64,000 nucleotides of DNA, taken from Phytomonas francai. Taxonomy: Eukaryota > Euglenozoa > Kinetoplastea > Trypanosomatida > Trypanosomatidae. The notes beneath the pieces are model-generated. The model had not been told where the DNA came from. It made no database searches and saw only the letters and a program-made list of their open reading frames with translations. The translations under genes and the position numbers were made by a program. The first letter of the stretch is position 1; each line of letters begins with the position of its first letter. This document shows, one piece after another, positions 27,896 to 38,931 of this stretch. Where the stretch lies: the NCBI GenBank assembly GCA_001766655.1, contig MJCC01000002.1, positions 467,050-531,049 on the forward strand. Direction: 5' to 3'.

Positions 27896-30082
27896 CTATT
27901 GTCGAACATAAAAATACATCATTGCCAAGGAAAACGGGGGATTTTTAGAAATACCCACCTTTTCATCATTAAACAGCATCCACTGACGCGCATCTGAGTC
28001 ATAAACATGACAAACATAATGCCCTGATTTTGAGTTTGCCCCCATATGACTGATCATAGCCTTCAGCCTGTAGGATGGCACACAATCCGTTGGCGAGGAT
28101 GAAGGTGACATTGCGGATTTCGGAAAAGGGTATGTGGAATTATCGTGTTGAACATCAGTAGCAGATATCTCGCGTTTAATATCTGGGTGACTAAAGATGT
28201 AGTCCAGTGCGCGTTCCACATTCATATTAGTTTGTTTAAGTGCGTACGCTGCGATATCGGGCTCAATATCCATGCTCATAATAGTCGCAAGAGCCACCTC
28301 ATCTATGCCTGCGACATCAAGTTCCCCTGACGGCATATGTTGATCATTGTCCGAGTCCTTAGGCATCTCAACCTCGCCATTTTGCAGCCCATGCGCACGA
28401 TAAGTCTCTAAGTTAATTTCCTCCGGGACATCGACGTAAACTTCCAACTTATTCGTTGTGAAGGTTTTCATGTCAAAGTTGACACGACGCAGGTGCACAA
28501 GCAAAAAATCAGGAAAGCTATGTATTTTCGTAGTAATCTTGCAAACAACGCTCCTTCCACAGTTCTCGCAGTTGCACTCGACCATGCTTGGGTTTACCAT
28601 CCCTTGGAGACAGTCCTCCAGTGAACAGAGCGGTATCTGGGTTTCTTTTTCCTTTGCAGACAAGCTAGCCATGGGTGCATCATTCATAAGAGGAATAGGT
28701 AGCGAAAGGCACTTCTCTTTGTTTGTACTATACCGTACACAATGGCAGTTGGTACACTCTAGACGTTGCTCCATCAACATTTCGAAAGCCTCAGTTGGAT
28801 TTGATAAAGTAGAGTAGCGATTGGCTGGTTTCGTATGGCGCTTTATTTCCTCTAGTAAATACAAGCAATACTCTTGGGCGTCCTGCTGCAGGTCTGTTGA
28901 AAAATCTGGATGATTTACGCCATACGCTTTCTTAAACAAGCGTGGACTAATCCCCTTATTCTCCTCATCGGCCTTACTGAACTCTCCAGAGAGCAAGCCA
29001 GCGGCTATCCGCTCCATCTGACAAGTCCGACAGCTGTACGGGTCGGTCCTGCAGTGGTCTTGATGCAGGCATGAGCGACTGGTGAAAAACGCTTCACGAA
29101 ATGCCTCTAGGCTCATGAGACACTGCAGCACGGATGCAATATAACACGTATTGCCGATGTTGTATATCCCAGTGCGCCCTGGGCCGTACAACGGCACCAG
29201 CTCCGCCCCATCCTCCATGATTTGCTTAAAGTTCCACTGCATCGAGTAATCGTACTCCATCTCCCCCATCGTCTTTGCGGTCTTTATCGACGACGCGACG
29301 TCGATGTTGAAATGCGCCATGTGGGTGGCAAAGTGGACGTCGCAGACGTCATCGTCGCAGAGATAGCAGTAGCAGTCCGCGCCATCCGGGGTGATGGTCC
29401 CAAGTTTCACGACGGCGGGGTGCTGGGTGAGCTGGTGGTGCTGAAGCGCGTGGGCTTTTCCGCCCGACTCCGCCCGTGGACAGCCGACGGCCCCACACGT
29501 CACGCACATCCAGTTGTTGAGCTTGCAATCGCACCCCTCTACGGAACAGATGCTCTGAGACGAGGGGAAGACGCCCTCAGGGTACGGATTCGCCATTTGC
29601 TCCAGGCACACCAAATGAGGGCATTGTGGTTTTAGGAATCCGGCACTTTGCGTATTGCTCACGGCATCCTGGGCACCCGGCAAAGAAGCTTGTGTGATCC
29701 CGTGGTAACTTCCCACCGCTAACTCGGGGACGCTACTAAACTTCAACGTGCATGCGACACAGCAGACTATGTATGTGTACTCCCTTGCTCGTACTACACC
29801 AAGTTGGGATGTGGTCTTTACTTCTTCATGGTCCTTTTCCTCTGGAAGTTCTTTAACCAGTGTAAACATCGCATGCGTCGGGGATAAGGACGTATGCTTC
29901 ACTATATGATCGACGCAGACACCAGTGAAGCAGTTCATGCATACGTATATGCCTTCATTCATGGAACATGTGCGACAACAGTAGGCGCATTCATCTTTGT
30001 TAACCACTCTTGCAGCGGGAAGCCTCATAGCTGATTCATCCCAACAGTGAGGACATGCCTCATTTGACTCAGTAAATATCAT
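27896..30082 (-). CDS. Ubiquitin carboxyl-terminal hydrolase, USP5/UBP14 (isopeptidase T) type
   Basis: 728 residues from the ATG at 30082; the upstream seven codons begin with TTG. USP5 enzymes disassemble unanchored polyubiquitin chains. Domain order: N-terminal variant UBP zinc finger (CPHCW, CAYCC, CMNC, about 10-65), second zf-UBP (CPHLVC ... CVTCGAVGC ... CYLCDD, about 155-270), and the USP catalytic domain with the Cys box GIYNIGNTCYIASV (nucleophile about Cys313). A UBA domain follows (DEVALATIMSMDIEPDIA start, ending YIFSHPD), then the His box KSGHYVC (about His688). Human and yeast homologues have two UBA domains here and exceed 780 residues; only the second is recognisable in this protein. 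Catalytic residues appear intact. Confidence 0.92.
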   Translation of the reverse strand: MIFTESNEACPHCWDESAMRLPAARVVNKDECAYCCRTCSMNEGIYVCMNCFTGVCVDHIVKHTSLSPTHAMFTLVKELPEEKDHEEVKTTSQLGVVRAREYTYIVCCVACTLKFSSVPELAVGSYHGITQASLPGAQDAVSNTQSAGFLKPQCPHLVCLEQMANPYPEGVFPSSQSICSVEGCDCKLNNWMCVTCGAVGCPRAESGGKAHALQHHQLTQHPAVVKLGTITPDGADCYCYLCDDDVCDVHFATHMAHFNIDVASSIKTAKTMGEMEYDYSMQWNFKQIMEDGAELVPLYGPGRTGIYNIGNTCYIASVLQCLMSLEAFREAFFTSRSCLHQDHCRTDPYSCRTCQMERIAAGLLSGEFSKADEENKGISPRLFKKAYGVNHPDFSTDLQQDAQEYCLYLLEEIKRHTKPANRYSTLSNPTEAFEMLMEQRLECTNCHCVRYSTNKEKCLSLPIPLMNDAPMASLSAKEKETQIPLCSLEDCLQGMVNPSMVECNCENCGRSVVCKITTKIHSFPDFLLVHLRRVNFDMKTFTTNKLEVYVDVPEEINLETYRAHGLQNGEVEMPKDSDNDQHMPSGELDVAGIDEVALATIMSMDIEPDIAAYALKQTNMNVERALDYIFSHPDIKREISATDVQHDNSTYPFPKSAMSPSSSPTDCVPSYRLKAMISHMGANSKSGHYVCHVYDSDARQWMLFNDEKVGISKNPPFSLAMMYFYVRQ

Positions 30083-31555
30083 TGAGTATATATACCTGTT
30101 CAATATATATGTATTTATTTATTTAAAGAGAAAGGAGAGGACCAGAAAGAAGTTTTGTTTAATGGATAAATCGTATTTCATTATTAGGTAAATATTTTAA
30201 TAGTATGATAAAACTTTGGTAAACATTGTATATATTCAGAAGACAAATGGCATTATTTTTTCAAAATCAAATGCATTAAGTGAGCTTAGATTTCTAATAT
30301 TCAAGTTCAAAAATCCTAGGCTAAATTCTTAACTTCATACACATTTGAAGTTTAAGACGTTAAACAATTTTTGAAGCTAAAAAACGCATGCGTTATGATA
30401 AAAACAATAATAAATAATAGCAATTCTAAATATAAGAAAAGAGTAGAGTTTTCTAACTAGTGGTGCTAACCTACATGCCCAACGAGAAGTAAATACATAG
30501 AGGCATGTGTGTAGATATATTATTGCGCCTTCATGTGATGCCTTAATACGAAAAAATGTTCGTACTTATTAGTGAACTCCATTTTTACATATCAAATTAA
30601 GTCCTTCACTTTGAATACACTTGGAGTGCTTGTATGTAAATAAAAAATCCCCACATTTTATGTTATTCTATGGTCGAACGTCCGTTAAACCACTGATGTC
30701 CAACATCTATAGGAACGCAAATGTCGTTAGAAAAAACCCATAAAATAGAATTACATTATAGAATCACTGGGACAAATCCAAGGGAAGAAGGGGGTCAATT
30801 TGATTTTTTTAATCCCGATATCAAAGCTTTTCCACATGATAGACATAATATCATTGCATATGACTAACTTGTGGCCGTCCAATGAGAAAGAAATGCACCC
30901 ACTGGTCCTATTTTCACCCTTACCTATTGATATAGACCCTTCATCCGTTTAAATCCGAAAATTCCATTCTTCTATACTTTTGACATTGGCACTGGACACA
31001 AAGGGGCACTTGACCCTATAGTAAAGAGATTTAAACTGAAAAAAACGAATATAGCTCATTTGACAAGGCCTTCAATTATTATCAGACAAGAAAAAACAGA
31101 CAAATTTCGCTTGCAGCTAAATTCGGAAAAAAAAAAAGAACCCTGATAGGGAATAGTAGCAATAATCACAATTCGTGAAAGTCTTTGATATTTTGATGCA
31201 AGAAAAAAAAAGGAAAAAAAGATACTCTTAATAAGTATCCCTACTTAGCCTCTCTTCAAATAATTAAAATAAATAGAAAGGGAAACAAGTATAGATAATA
31301 CCAGGATTCTTGGACGTTTCCTTTATAAACATTATAAATAAGACAAGAAAAACTTTAAATACACGGGAAAAAAAACTTCAAAGAATTGAAAATTCTACAC
31401 TTAATGGTGAGCTACATATAAAAATAAAAGCAAGTTATAAGTCACCAACTCCAAAGCTGTTACCATTTAAATGTATAAAAGTGCTTAATGTAGTAGCACA
31501 CACTTTCATTAAGCATTTAGATAAATTCCAGAAGGAGAAAAAGCGCCAAAATACA
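30083..31555. other. Spacer (1.5 kb)
   Basis: AT-rich, no gene recognised. A plus-strand open frame at its left end (about 31310-31567) is Lys/Asn-rich like random AT-rich DNA and runs against the cluster, so I do not call it. Confidence 0.5.
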
Positions 31556-32674
31556 CTAAGATACTAACTTTTCTAATTTTGCATCCATATCCCTCTCTAT
31601 AGACTCCTGTGACCGCTGTATATGTTTCTTTTTTTTGGCATCACTGTTAATCAAGCGCGACATGTACTCAACTGCCAATCTAACATTTTCTATAGCCACC
31701 TCAACTGTCATATCCTTCAGGAAAGGATGTTTTAAAAGATCAGCACACGTCGGCCGTAGATTGGGATCGCGTGTTAAGCATCGCTTAATAAAATCCTGCG
31801 CTGCATCTGAATAAGCCGGCTTCTTTGGCAAAGTCGGGACAGTATCACCAGAAATCTTTTTTAACAGTTCAAAAAGGTTCATCTCCTCGGGAGGCGCCCA
31901 AGGATTTTTGCCAGTTATAGTGGCCACCATAGTGAGGCCCAAAGACCATACATCACTGCTAAATCCGTAGGCCCCTTGCTCTAGCCTTTCGGGAGCCATA
32001 AAGCACATCGTGCCGACGTAGGTAGAGGAAACATCCAGCGTCTGCATAAGCTTCGAAACACCAAAATCAGCTATCTTCACCTGACCTTTACTATTGATCA
32101 GCAAATTACTTGGTTTGATATCCCTATGAATTACCCTCTTTTTATCATGGAGATAAAGAAGGCCCGACACCACTTGAAAAAATGTACCTTGGAGAATCGA
32201 CTCCTCAAGTCCTTCCCAGAAGAAACCGAGGTCCTTCACCGTGCAGACCATCCATTCCATCGGGATCACAATCGCCCCATCCTCTGCATCCCAGTAGGCC
32301 CCATAGTTCTTCATTACAAAAGGACAAACAACGAGCGTGTTGAAGAACTGAAGCTCCCTATCAATTTCATCACGATGTGTTTTGGACGATATGGGAATTC
32401 GCTTTAAAGCTATTGGGGTGCCGTCTTTGTGTTGTGCGAAGAAAACATCGCCGCTGACTCCACGGCCTATGCTACGTTTTGTCGAAAAATCGATGTCATC
32501 CTTGCTCACAGTACTGTGCAATTGGTGTCCATCTTTCGTAAATAAACCCGATTCATTCAAATAGAACGCCCGCAACTGTAAGGAATTATTGCTTTTAATT
32601 TGATACGATTGGATGTCTTTTTGGTACTTTTCCAGCGATGCAGCATCCAACACAAGACCCGATCTTTTCTTCAT
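31556..32674 (-). CDS. MAP kinase kinase (STE7-like dual-specificity kinase)
   Basis: 372 residues, ATG start. It should activate a MAP kinase by phosphorylating its TxY loop. Kinase landmarks: Gly loop GRGVSG (70-75), catalytic Lys in ALKRI (K91), HRDIKPSN (183-190), DFG (203-205), and an activation loop QTLDVSSTYVGT placed as in MAP2Ks. The MAPERL block (226-231) follows, as in MAP2Ks. A short N-terminal extension (1-55) precedes the kinase and a basic KKKK segment follows. No docking site could be proven, although the basic N-terminus MKKRSGLVLD resembles a MAPK D-motif. Which of the several trypanosomatid MKKs it is cannot be decided here. Confidence 0.85.
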   Translation of the reverse strand: MKKRSGLVLDAASLEKYQKDIQSYQIKSNNSLQLRAFYLNESGLFTKDGHQLHSTVSKDDIDFSTKRSIGRGVSGDVFFAQHKDGTPIALKRIPISSKTHRDEIDRELQFFNTLVVCPFVMKNYGAYWDAEDGAIVIPMEWMVCTVKDLGFFWEGLEESILQGTFFQVVSGLLYLHDKKRVIHRDIKPSNLLINSKGQVKIADFGVSKLMQTLDVSSTYVGTMCFMAPERLEQGAYGFSSDVWSLGLTMVATITGKNPWAPPEEMNLFELLKKISGDTVPTLPKKPAYSDAAQDFIKRCLTRDPNLRPTCADLLKHPFLKDMTVEVAIENVRLAVEYMSRLINSDAKKKKHIQRSQESIERDMDAKLEKLVS

Positions 32675-33731
32675 ACTGTACCCTTCTATAGAAACTAATA
32701 ACTTATTTTTACTGAGTAAGCCACTTGTTTTCCGTTAGCATAGCTTCTAAGCTGTTTCAATGCCTTTTTAAGAAAAGACCACAGGGGGGAAATGAACTAA
32801 TCATTATTTCTATTGGGCTTGCTAAGAATTTGATTATTTGTAATAATGGGAACCTATAATTGGAAACAATCACATTAATTTCGTATTGCATACGGGAAAA
32901 GGGGTTCACTTTTTGATCAATAATAAGAATCAACTCACCTAAAAAGATGAATCACCCCCAATACATTCCTCGGTACCACAGAGCATCCTATATTTGCGAT
33001 TAACGAAGAGAGGCAAGCTATATCGAGTGGAACACTGAATCACATCTTTTTAAGGCATAGATTCAGACTTCCACTAATTCCTAGATTTATTGCCGATGAG
33101 TTTAGATTCTATAAATCCTCAACTTCATGATCAGTTTTATCCTATTCTTTAACGCAATAGCATTTTTTCCGCAAAGCCCTAATCACAGTTCTAATGGGGC
33201 GCATGTAATGTACAGAATAGATTATCAAGCTTTCATACTACTCCTTCATCTAGTTGCGTGGCACCGTCAAGCGATACACTTGATTGTATCAAGCAATACC
33301 TTTCACCACTGAGTAATAAAGCATGCCGTTCGAAAGCCCATTATGTGTTAACTCAAATCATTCCATAAGAGAATTGTACAGTAGCTCTTTGGAATATATC
33401 AAATATTCACGATGACATTTTGAGTTGAACTCTTCCAATGAGTTTATTGGAGTACAAAACAACTTTCTTATGCTTCGTCACGGGCTTTGAGGACTCATAA
33501 AAATGTTTGTCAGTACTTCTAAGGAAAATTACGAGACTAACATTGAATAAAAAGGATCTATATGGGGAAAAAATGTAAAGAAAAGTACATCAAAATTAAA
33601 ATTATCATATTTCTTAAAGAAAGTAGAGAATATGAGTCAACATACCAATCAACCTTAGGTTTGTGAAATGTTATTAAGAGTATTATTTATGTGCATGTTT
33701 TTTCACTATATTGTTTAGAAATACAATCCCA
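32675..33731. other. Spacer (1.1 kb)
   Basis: AT-rich, no gene or structured RNA recognised. Confidence 0.5.
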
Positions 33732-34295
33732 TTAATCCTCTTCAACTGCAAGAAATGGATTTTGAAAAACATTATCAAACGCTTCCAATGCACCTGAAAG
33801 AAATTCCTTGTCCTCGGTGGTGTCATCAAAGAAAGAAAAAAGGGAATCTTTACGAGCTCGGTCGGTACCCTCCTTCCAGTGAATAGGCTGAATAGAAACG
33901 GTGTTCATATCGGTATCGATTTCACGGCTAATTGTTCCACCCTCAGAAAATATGCTTGCCCGTAATACCAAACAAACCTTCCGAATAAGCTTCTTATCCT
34001 TTACCGTGGAAACTACTCTAAAATCTATGATTGTTCGAATAATCTTGGGATCAATAGTACTGTTCATAAATGTCTGCAATTCTGTTTCTGGAGATGAAAA
34101 AACTCCAGACCAAAAACCCTGAATAGTTGACAATGTATGGTGTCGCTTTTCAAAGAGTGGCTCCATCTTCAGACGATAGGCAAGACGTATCTCGTTCGCC
34201 TTTTCTTCGCGTTCATCTTCTAGCTTACTTAACTCCTTTGAAAACACCTCAAGCTTTTTCGCCACGGTAGCTGAGAAAGCTTCAGTAGTTGACAT
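33732..34295 (-). CDS. Nucleosome assembly protein (NAP/SET) family protein, short
   Basis: 187 residues from the ATG at 34295 (MSTTEAFSATVAKKL). A long N-terminal helix (about 8-50) rich in Leu/Glu/Lys leads into KRHHTLSTIQGFWSGVF, the R-x3-I-x2-FW signature of the NAP domain, and the beta-rich earmuff region up to about 155. NAP/SET proteins are acidic histone chaperones dimerising through the long helix. The acidic tail normally found at the C-terminus is short here (ends AVEED), and the protein is smaller than SET (about 280) or NAP1 (about 390). Chaperone function is inferred from fold only. Confidence 0.75.
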   Translation of the reverse strand: MSTTEAFSATVAKKLEVFSKELSKLEDEREEKANEIRLAYRLKMEPLFEKRHHTLSTIQGFWSGVFSSPETELQTFMNSTIDPKIIRTIIDFRVVSTVKDKKLIRKVCLVLRASIFSEGGTISREIDTDMNTVSIQPIHWKEGTDRARKDSLFSFFDDTTEDKEFLSGALEAFDNVFQNPFLAVEED

Positions 34296-34506
34296 ATTCA
34301 AAGTAATGCTTTTTAACTCTTAAATTCCTTTAAATTTGAAAGCTAAGAAGTTAAACAATTCTTTGCCAAACATATGGACGAGTGAATTTTTACTGATGCT
34401 TTTAGCACCCGAGAATGAACAGCAAAGATAAAATAAAGAGCCATGTGTTTCGATCTTTTGATACTAATATCACTAAATATATTTCCCGGCAAAATAAAAA
34501 TACAGC
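34296..34506. other. Short spacer
   Basis: AT-rich, no feature seen. Confidence 0.5.
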
Positions 34507-35127
34507 TTATATTTTCTTCGCTAAAGATACTCCGACTTTGCATGCCAACCTTATTGCATTATATAGCAATGGATACGCAGGAGCCTGGTCTGCACCATTT
34601 TGCTCACCAAGTTCTTGATGATGCTTCTCCTCATCACGAAACTTTGCAACAATGTCTTTGATTGATTTCCATTCCTTAGCCTCCTCCTCTGACTCCTTCA
34701 CACCCTCTATTGCGTCATCGATAATCTCCATTTCTCGCAGTTGATCATTGTAATGGTCATAAATAGTTTCCTCGACAGCGGCATGGCAACACATCATAGC
34801 TTCCTTACCGATTACGGCTGTTCCCGCCCCTAATACAAAAGCAGCAATCTTGAAAAGAGGATCAAGTTTGGTTGTATTTATACCATGCTGATTTACAAGC
34901 TCATTCATCACCTTTTCATGAACCAGCTCATCCTCAAGAATTTCATTTACAATTGGAACGGCATCATTCAAAGGCGATATCCAGGCTAGCTGGTGAGACG
35001 CAATACGAACTGCGGCGACCTCGCCAGCATGGTCAACACGCAGAATTTCATCGATTTTCGCCCGCTTAGCGCTGGTTGTAAAAACTGGATTAAAAATAAC
35101 TTTAGAAATGCGCAAAATTCCCTTCAT
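34507..35127 (-). CDS. COQ7: COQ7 / CLK-1 demethoxyubiquinone hydroxylase
   Basis: 206 residues, ATG start. Mitochondrial di-iron monooxygenase that hydroxylates 5-demethoxyubiquinone in coenzyme Q synthesis. Iron ligands are visible: Glu36 in DHAGEVAAVRI, Glu67-x2-His70 in EDELVHEK, Glu in AAVEETIYDH (about 119), and Glu-x2-His in DEEKHHQE (about 167-170). The hydrophobic membrane-associated helix FKIAAFVLGAGTAVIG lies at 92-107. The N-terminal 22 residues (basic, Ser/Thr, no acids) fit a mitochondrial presequence. It is the first gene of the minus cluster, nearest the strand-switch region. Confidence 0.95.
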   Translation of the reverse strand: MKGILRISKVIFNPVFTTSAKRAKIDEILRVDHAGEVAAVRIASHQLAWISPLNDAVPIVNEILEDELVHEKVMNELVNQHGINTTKLDPLFKIAAFVLGAGTAVIGKEAMMCCHAAVEETIYDHYNDQLREMEIIDDAIEGVKESEEEAKEWKSIKDIVAKFRDEEKHHQELGEQNGADQAPAYPLLYNAIRLACKVGVSLAKKI

Positions 35128-35694
35128 TCGAAACTTGAGGTATACGAAACGTTGGATTTCAGAAAAATATCGAAAGAAATGTTCTTCGTGCTAACAAACG
35201 GGAAAAACAGTAGTTTTTGCATAAATTAACAATATGGTACACTCTTAGCTCAAAAAGCACGTTGCCTGCCAGAACGCTCATATATATTATAGCCTGAATA
35301 GACAGGAAAGCCTTCATACATAAATTTAAAAAAACTTCATCCCGAAAGAAAAAGAAACGGACCTCCTCGCTGCAACCCCTAAAAAAGCATACTGATATAA
35401 TTTACAAAGGGTTATATTGAAACCTCTGCTGAATTTTTTTCCGGGCGCGTGGGTACATTCACGCCGCGCCAGCCCCTGACCGTCATTTTTTTACAGCGTG
35501 TTGTAGAAAATGTGTATTCAATTTCAATTGCATCTTTTTTAAATCTGCCACCTTCCCAGTAATTTTTTTTGAACTCTTTCCTTAATAATTCTAGTGCATG
35601 AAAATATTTATAAAAGAATCCGTAAAACCCCAATGCACTCGCCACTTGGCACACCTAGGTTCGAATGAGTGAATGACCATTTGTGTTTTTTTTG

Positions 35695-35726
35695 GTGTGT
35701 GTGTGTGGGGGGGGGGGGGGGGGGGG
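35695..35726. repeat. (GT)6 followed by G20
   Basis: Six GT units (35695-35706) run directly into twenty G (35707-35726), in the strand-switch region about 570 bases upstream of COQ7. GT-rich plus poly-G matches the composition reported for trypanosomatid Pol II start regions. Confidence 0.9.
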
Positions 35727-36338
35727 AGAAGTTGAGTGGGGAAATGAAAATAAGTGGATAAATAGAAATTATATAGAAACCAGGTGTGCAGATCATGCTT
35801 GGTCACGGGCGTTGTCGTGGCCCACCCTGGCGCCCACCCATGACATCCGCCGCGGGGCGTTTTAATCGGCGGGGCTCCACGGAGAGAAGACCACAACAAT
35901 AAAAAGTTTAAAGAGCACACGGCCAGCGACATTGACACATATGAAGATTTAAAAGAATATAATATCGCAATGGCTTGGGCAAAATTTTGGCATGACACGG
36001 CGACGCGCCCGCCCCTAAATGAATTCATAATATTCGGGATTGGCTCAAAATCACCCCATGGGGGGATGGAATCCAAAACATAACCAAAGCATTGCCTCCA
36101 AGCGGCGTTGCGATATACAAGTTCAAGACCAAACGGCAGAACCATTACAAAGGCCACCGGGCCGTACAAAAGACCCCCTGTGCCCTTTCATAAATTACGC
36201 ACCCATTCCCTATGACAACGGCTAGCCCCCAAGGCCTTTGGAAAACCGATATGCTATATATATTTAAAAAAAAAAACTCTTTGAATGAGCAAAGTGTCAA
36301 TTAAATAATTTTATTGAATATAAATTCCAAGCCGGCTT

Positions 36339-36349
36339 CCCCCCCCCCC
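36339..36349. repeat. C11 homopolymer
   Basis: Eleven C on the plus strand (poly-G on the minus strand) in the strand-switch region. Confidence 0.9.
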
Positions 36350-37669
36350 GAAAAATATCATAACTTTACCAATCCGTCCCCAGAACTTTTTCCCATGGTT
36401 TAGGGGGGGATCCTTTCCCCCCTCAATGGTGGCAGTGGCGCGGGAAAAACGGCATCACTTAAATTTATTTAAAAAATAGGGAAAATTAGGCAAAGAATCA
36501 GATAATAAATTGATATGTTATTAAAAATACCTTAAGAACCCCTAAAAAAAAAATAGAGGTCAACTGAATACCACGAAGCTATTTATTTAACCGCGCACGC
36601 GAACATATTTAACCGCCATGCGCTATTGGTCTAGGAAAATCAAAATGCCTAATTTTCCACTTTTTCTTTAATATTTCAATTACTTGAAAATATTTAAATA
36701 GAAAATAAAGAATTAGAGAGAGAAGAAACAGGGCCCTTGTGTTTAACAATAAATTGAATAAATAAAAGTAATGAGCGGGGGTCGGTAAACTATAAATCGA
36801 TATAGTTTTGGAGGGTAAGTTGAATTGGTCGTTATTATAATGAAATTGAATCATTTATTATCTGGAAATAAAAAAAAATACATCTCATAGAAGGAATGTA
36901 TATTCACCATTTTCTTCTTACGCTAACCAAGGGTTTTTTTTACCGGTGCCATTGGTGTTTTTCGTGGCGCCGGAACCCTGAGGGTCTTAAGAACACAAAT
37001 TATCATCAGATATTTGGTCTAGCTGAACATTTAATAATATATTTAGAAAAGATACAATGACAATAGCATGCGCCATAGGAGTAGGTAAAGTATTTTGAAG
37101 GAATAATTTTAATGCAAATTGTTAACTTTCCCTAAAAATTTTAAACATTGAAAGAAAAAGGAGATTTAAATAGTATACATTACGAATAAAATACTTAGTT
37201 TTTGCGATTAAATCCAATATAAAGTAGTATTAAAATGAAAATCTATACAATTGTGCGCCCATTGAAATCCTGCATGCTGGGCGTGCCGCCGCGACGGCTC
37301 ATACAATATATGCAGAATATTGTGGTGAAATTTTAGTGATTAAGAAGTATGATTTTCAACTCAATCACCGCATTTATCATTTAGCTGATTCAAAATAAAT
37401 TCTTCTTTGGAAATGTGTGAGATTTCCGTCCATATGCTAGGCGGGGTCCCTCAATCCCTCTTCCCAAAATATGAAAATCCAGTTCGCTGCTTCTGAATAA
37501 ATGTACCGTAAAATATATTATTTTTTTTATAGATAGTTTTGCTTATTTTCTTAGAGTAGATTTTCGAAGTCAGCATATTGAATAAATTTCTCAAACGGTT
37601 TGGTGTTTAATCTTTAATTCCCAAGAATCAGGTCATGGGGGAGGGGGGTAACCAATTATATCGGCAACA

Positions 37670-37681
37670 GGGGGGGGGGGG
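37670..37681. repeat. G12 homopolymer
   Basis: Twelve G on the plus strand; a second G-rich patch, GGGGGAGGGGGG, lies 33 bases upstream (37637-37648). Confidence 0.9.
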
Positions 37682-38402
37682 ATATAGATGTTTATCGTGT
37701 ATATAAACTGATAAAATGCGTTGATTCATATTTAAGGCAAGCTTTAGGAGTGTTGGATTGATTTTATGTTCTGGATTACTGTTTTTATGCGCACCAAAGT
37801 TCTTGAAAACATTCCATTCAATGCATTATATACCGCGTTTGCCTTTTCGCAAAGTTTTCAGCTGTCGTGATGTATTTTGATGGAAAAATTTGAAATTCCG
37901 TAATAACAGACATTGAATATTCAGAAGCCCTTGCCAATGAGTAAGGTAATTCCTTTTTGTGCTTGATTTTGGCTACCATTCATGTTTTTTTTTTTCATTT
38001 TATTTTTGCATAATAATCAATAAATCAAACCAGTAAAGAATTCTAGATCAGATTTTTGAGAGACACCACAAAACCTCAATTTTTAATTCAAATTCCAGGA
38101 TCTTCTGTTTTAATGTTCCGGGCCTGCTACCATTCCAGGGGGCGGATTGCTATATTTATGAATAGGAAAACGGTAATCTATATGGATGCCGTCTCGAAAT
38201 CAATTGGTAGTACAATAAACGTAAAGGGGTGTTTTGCCTCTGTCATAAACAAAGCTATAATATTTTAGGGTTTTGTATCCTTTTATAAGACGTTTGTGGC
38301 GGATGTGTTCCTGAATGCTTTGCCGGGCGCTATTTTTGACAGCTGGATGTCCCGAATCGCTGGCGTAGGGTCCCACTACGCGCCCTGACATGCTATTTAG
38401 GC

Positions 38403-38420
38403 GGGGGGGGGGGGGGGGGG
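38403..38420. repeat. G18 homopolymer
   Basis: Eighteen G on the plus strand, about 1 kb upstream of the aspartyl aminopeptidase gene. Confidence 0.9.
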
Positions 38421-38742
38421 CATAATGGTCCTAATATGCATGAAATTTAAGAGTATACCGTCTTCAAATCCGCAATTTATTGTTAGCTATTTTTTGCTGC
38501 TTTTGTATCGGTATGTGTGTGTGTTTTGGGTCTGGCGTGGCCGTGGCCATTGGGTGGCGTTTGTGAAACCGATTCGGAACTGCCACAGTGGGATTTTTTC
38601 CGGGAAAAACATTTCGGTCGATTTGTCGCCTTGTGTGCTTCACGCGGCGCAAAGGAGCACACCAAAAAGAAAATGTAATAGGGGTGGGGTGGGGCGCCTT
38701 CAATTCCAAGATCGCTTCGGGTTTTCAAATCCCCACCCAGTT

Positions 38743-38787
38743 CATTTAGGAGTTATCTGAGATTTTCTCAGATAAAATCACTAAATG
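38743..38787. repeat. Two-step inverted repeat (hairpin) in the strand-switch region
   Basis: Perfect 10-base arms TTATCTGAGA / TCTCAGATAA (38753-38762, 38766-38775) flank a three-base loop. Outside them, 7-base arms CATTTAG / CTAAATG (38743-38749, 38781-38787) pair again across small internal bulges. Confidence 0.85.
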
Positions 38788-38918
38788 GTAGGGCGCTATC
38801 GCAACCCTCAGGCATTAACGTGCCGAGTCTCTTTGTTGTAGTCTGTTTACCAATTATACATCGTTAGACCATAATGACATATCAATAGTTACTCCTAGTT
38901 TAAATAAATTTTCACCAT

Positions 38919-38931
38919 CCCCCCCCCCCCC
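38919..38931. repeat. C13 homopolymer
   Basis: Thirteen C on the plus strand, about 500 bases upstream of the first plus-strand gene. Confidence 0.9.

Noticed and set aside
31310..31567. 85-codon Lys/Asn-rich plus-strand frame
   Set aside because: Composition of random AT-rich DNA, opposite strand to the cluster, and it overlaps the MAP kinase kinase stop.
35656..35672. GGTTCGAAT resembling a tRNA T loop
   Set aside because: The five-base stem does not pair on either side and no A box lies upstream.
35591..36169. Open frame of 192 codons on the minus strand in the strand-switch region
   Set aside because: It runs through the G20/GT tract (giving poly-Pro and His-Thr repeats), matches no family I know, and has the composition of spacer DNA.
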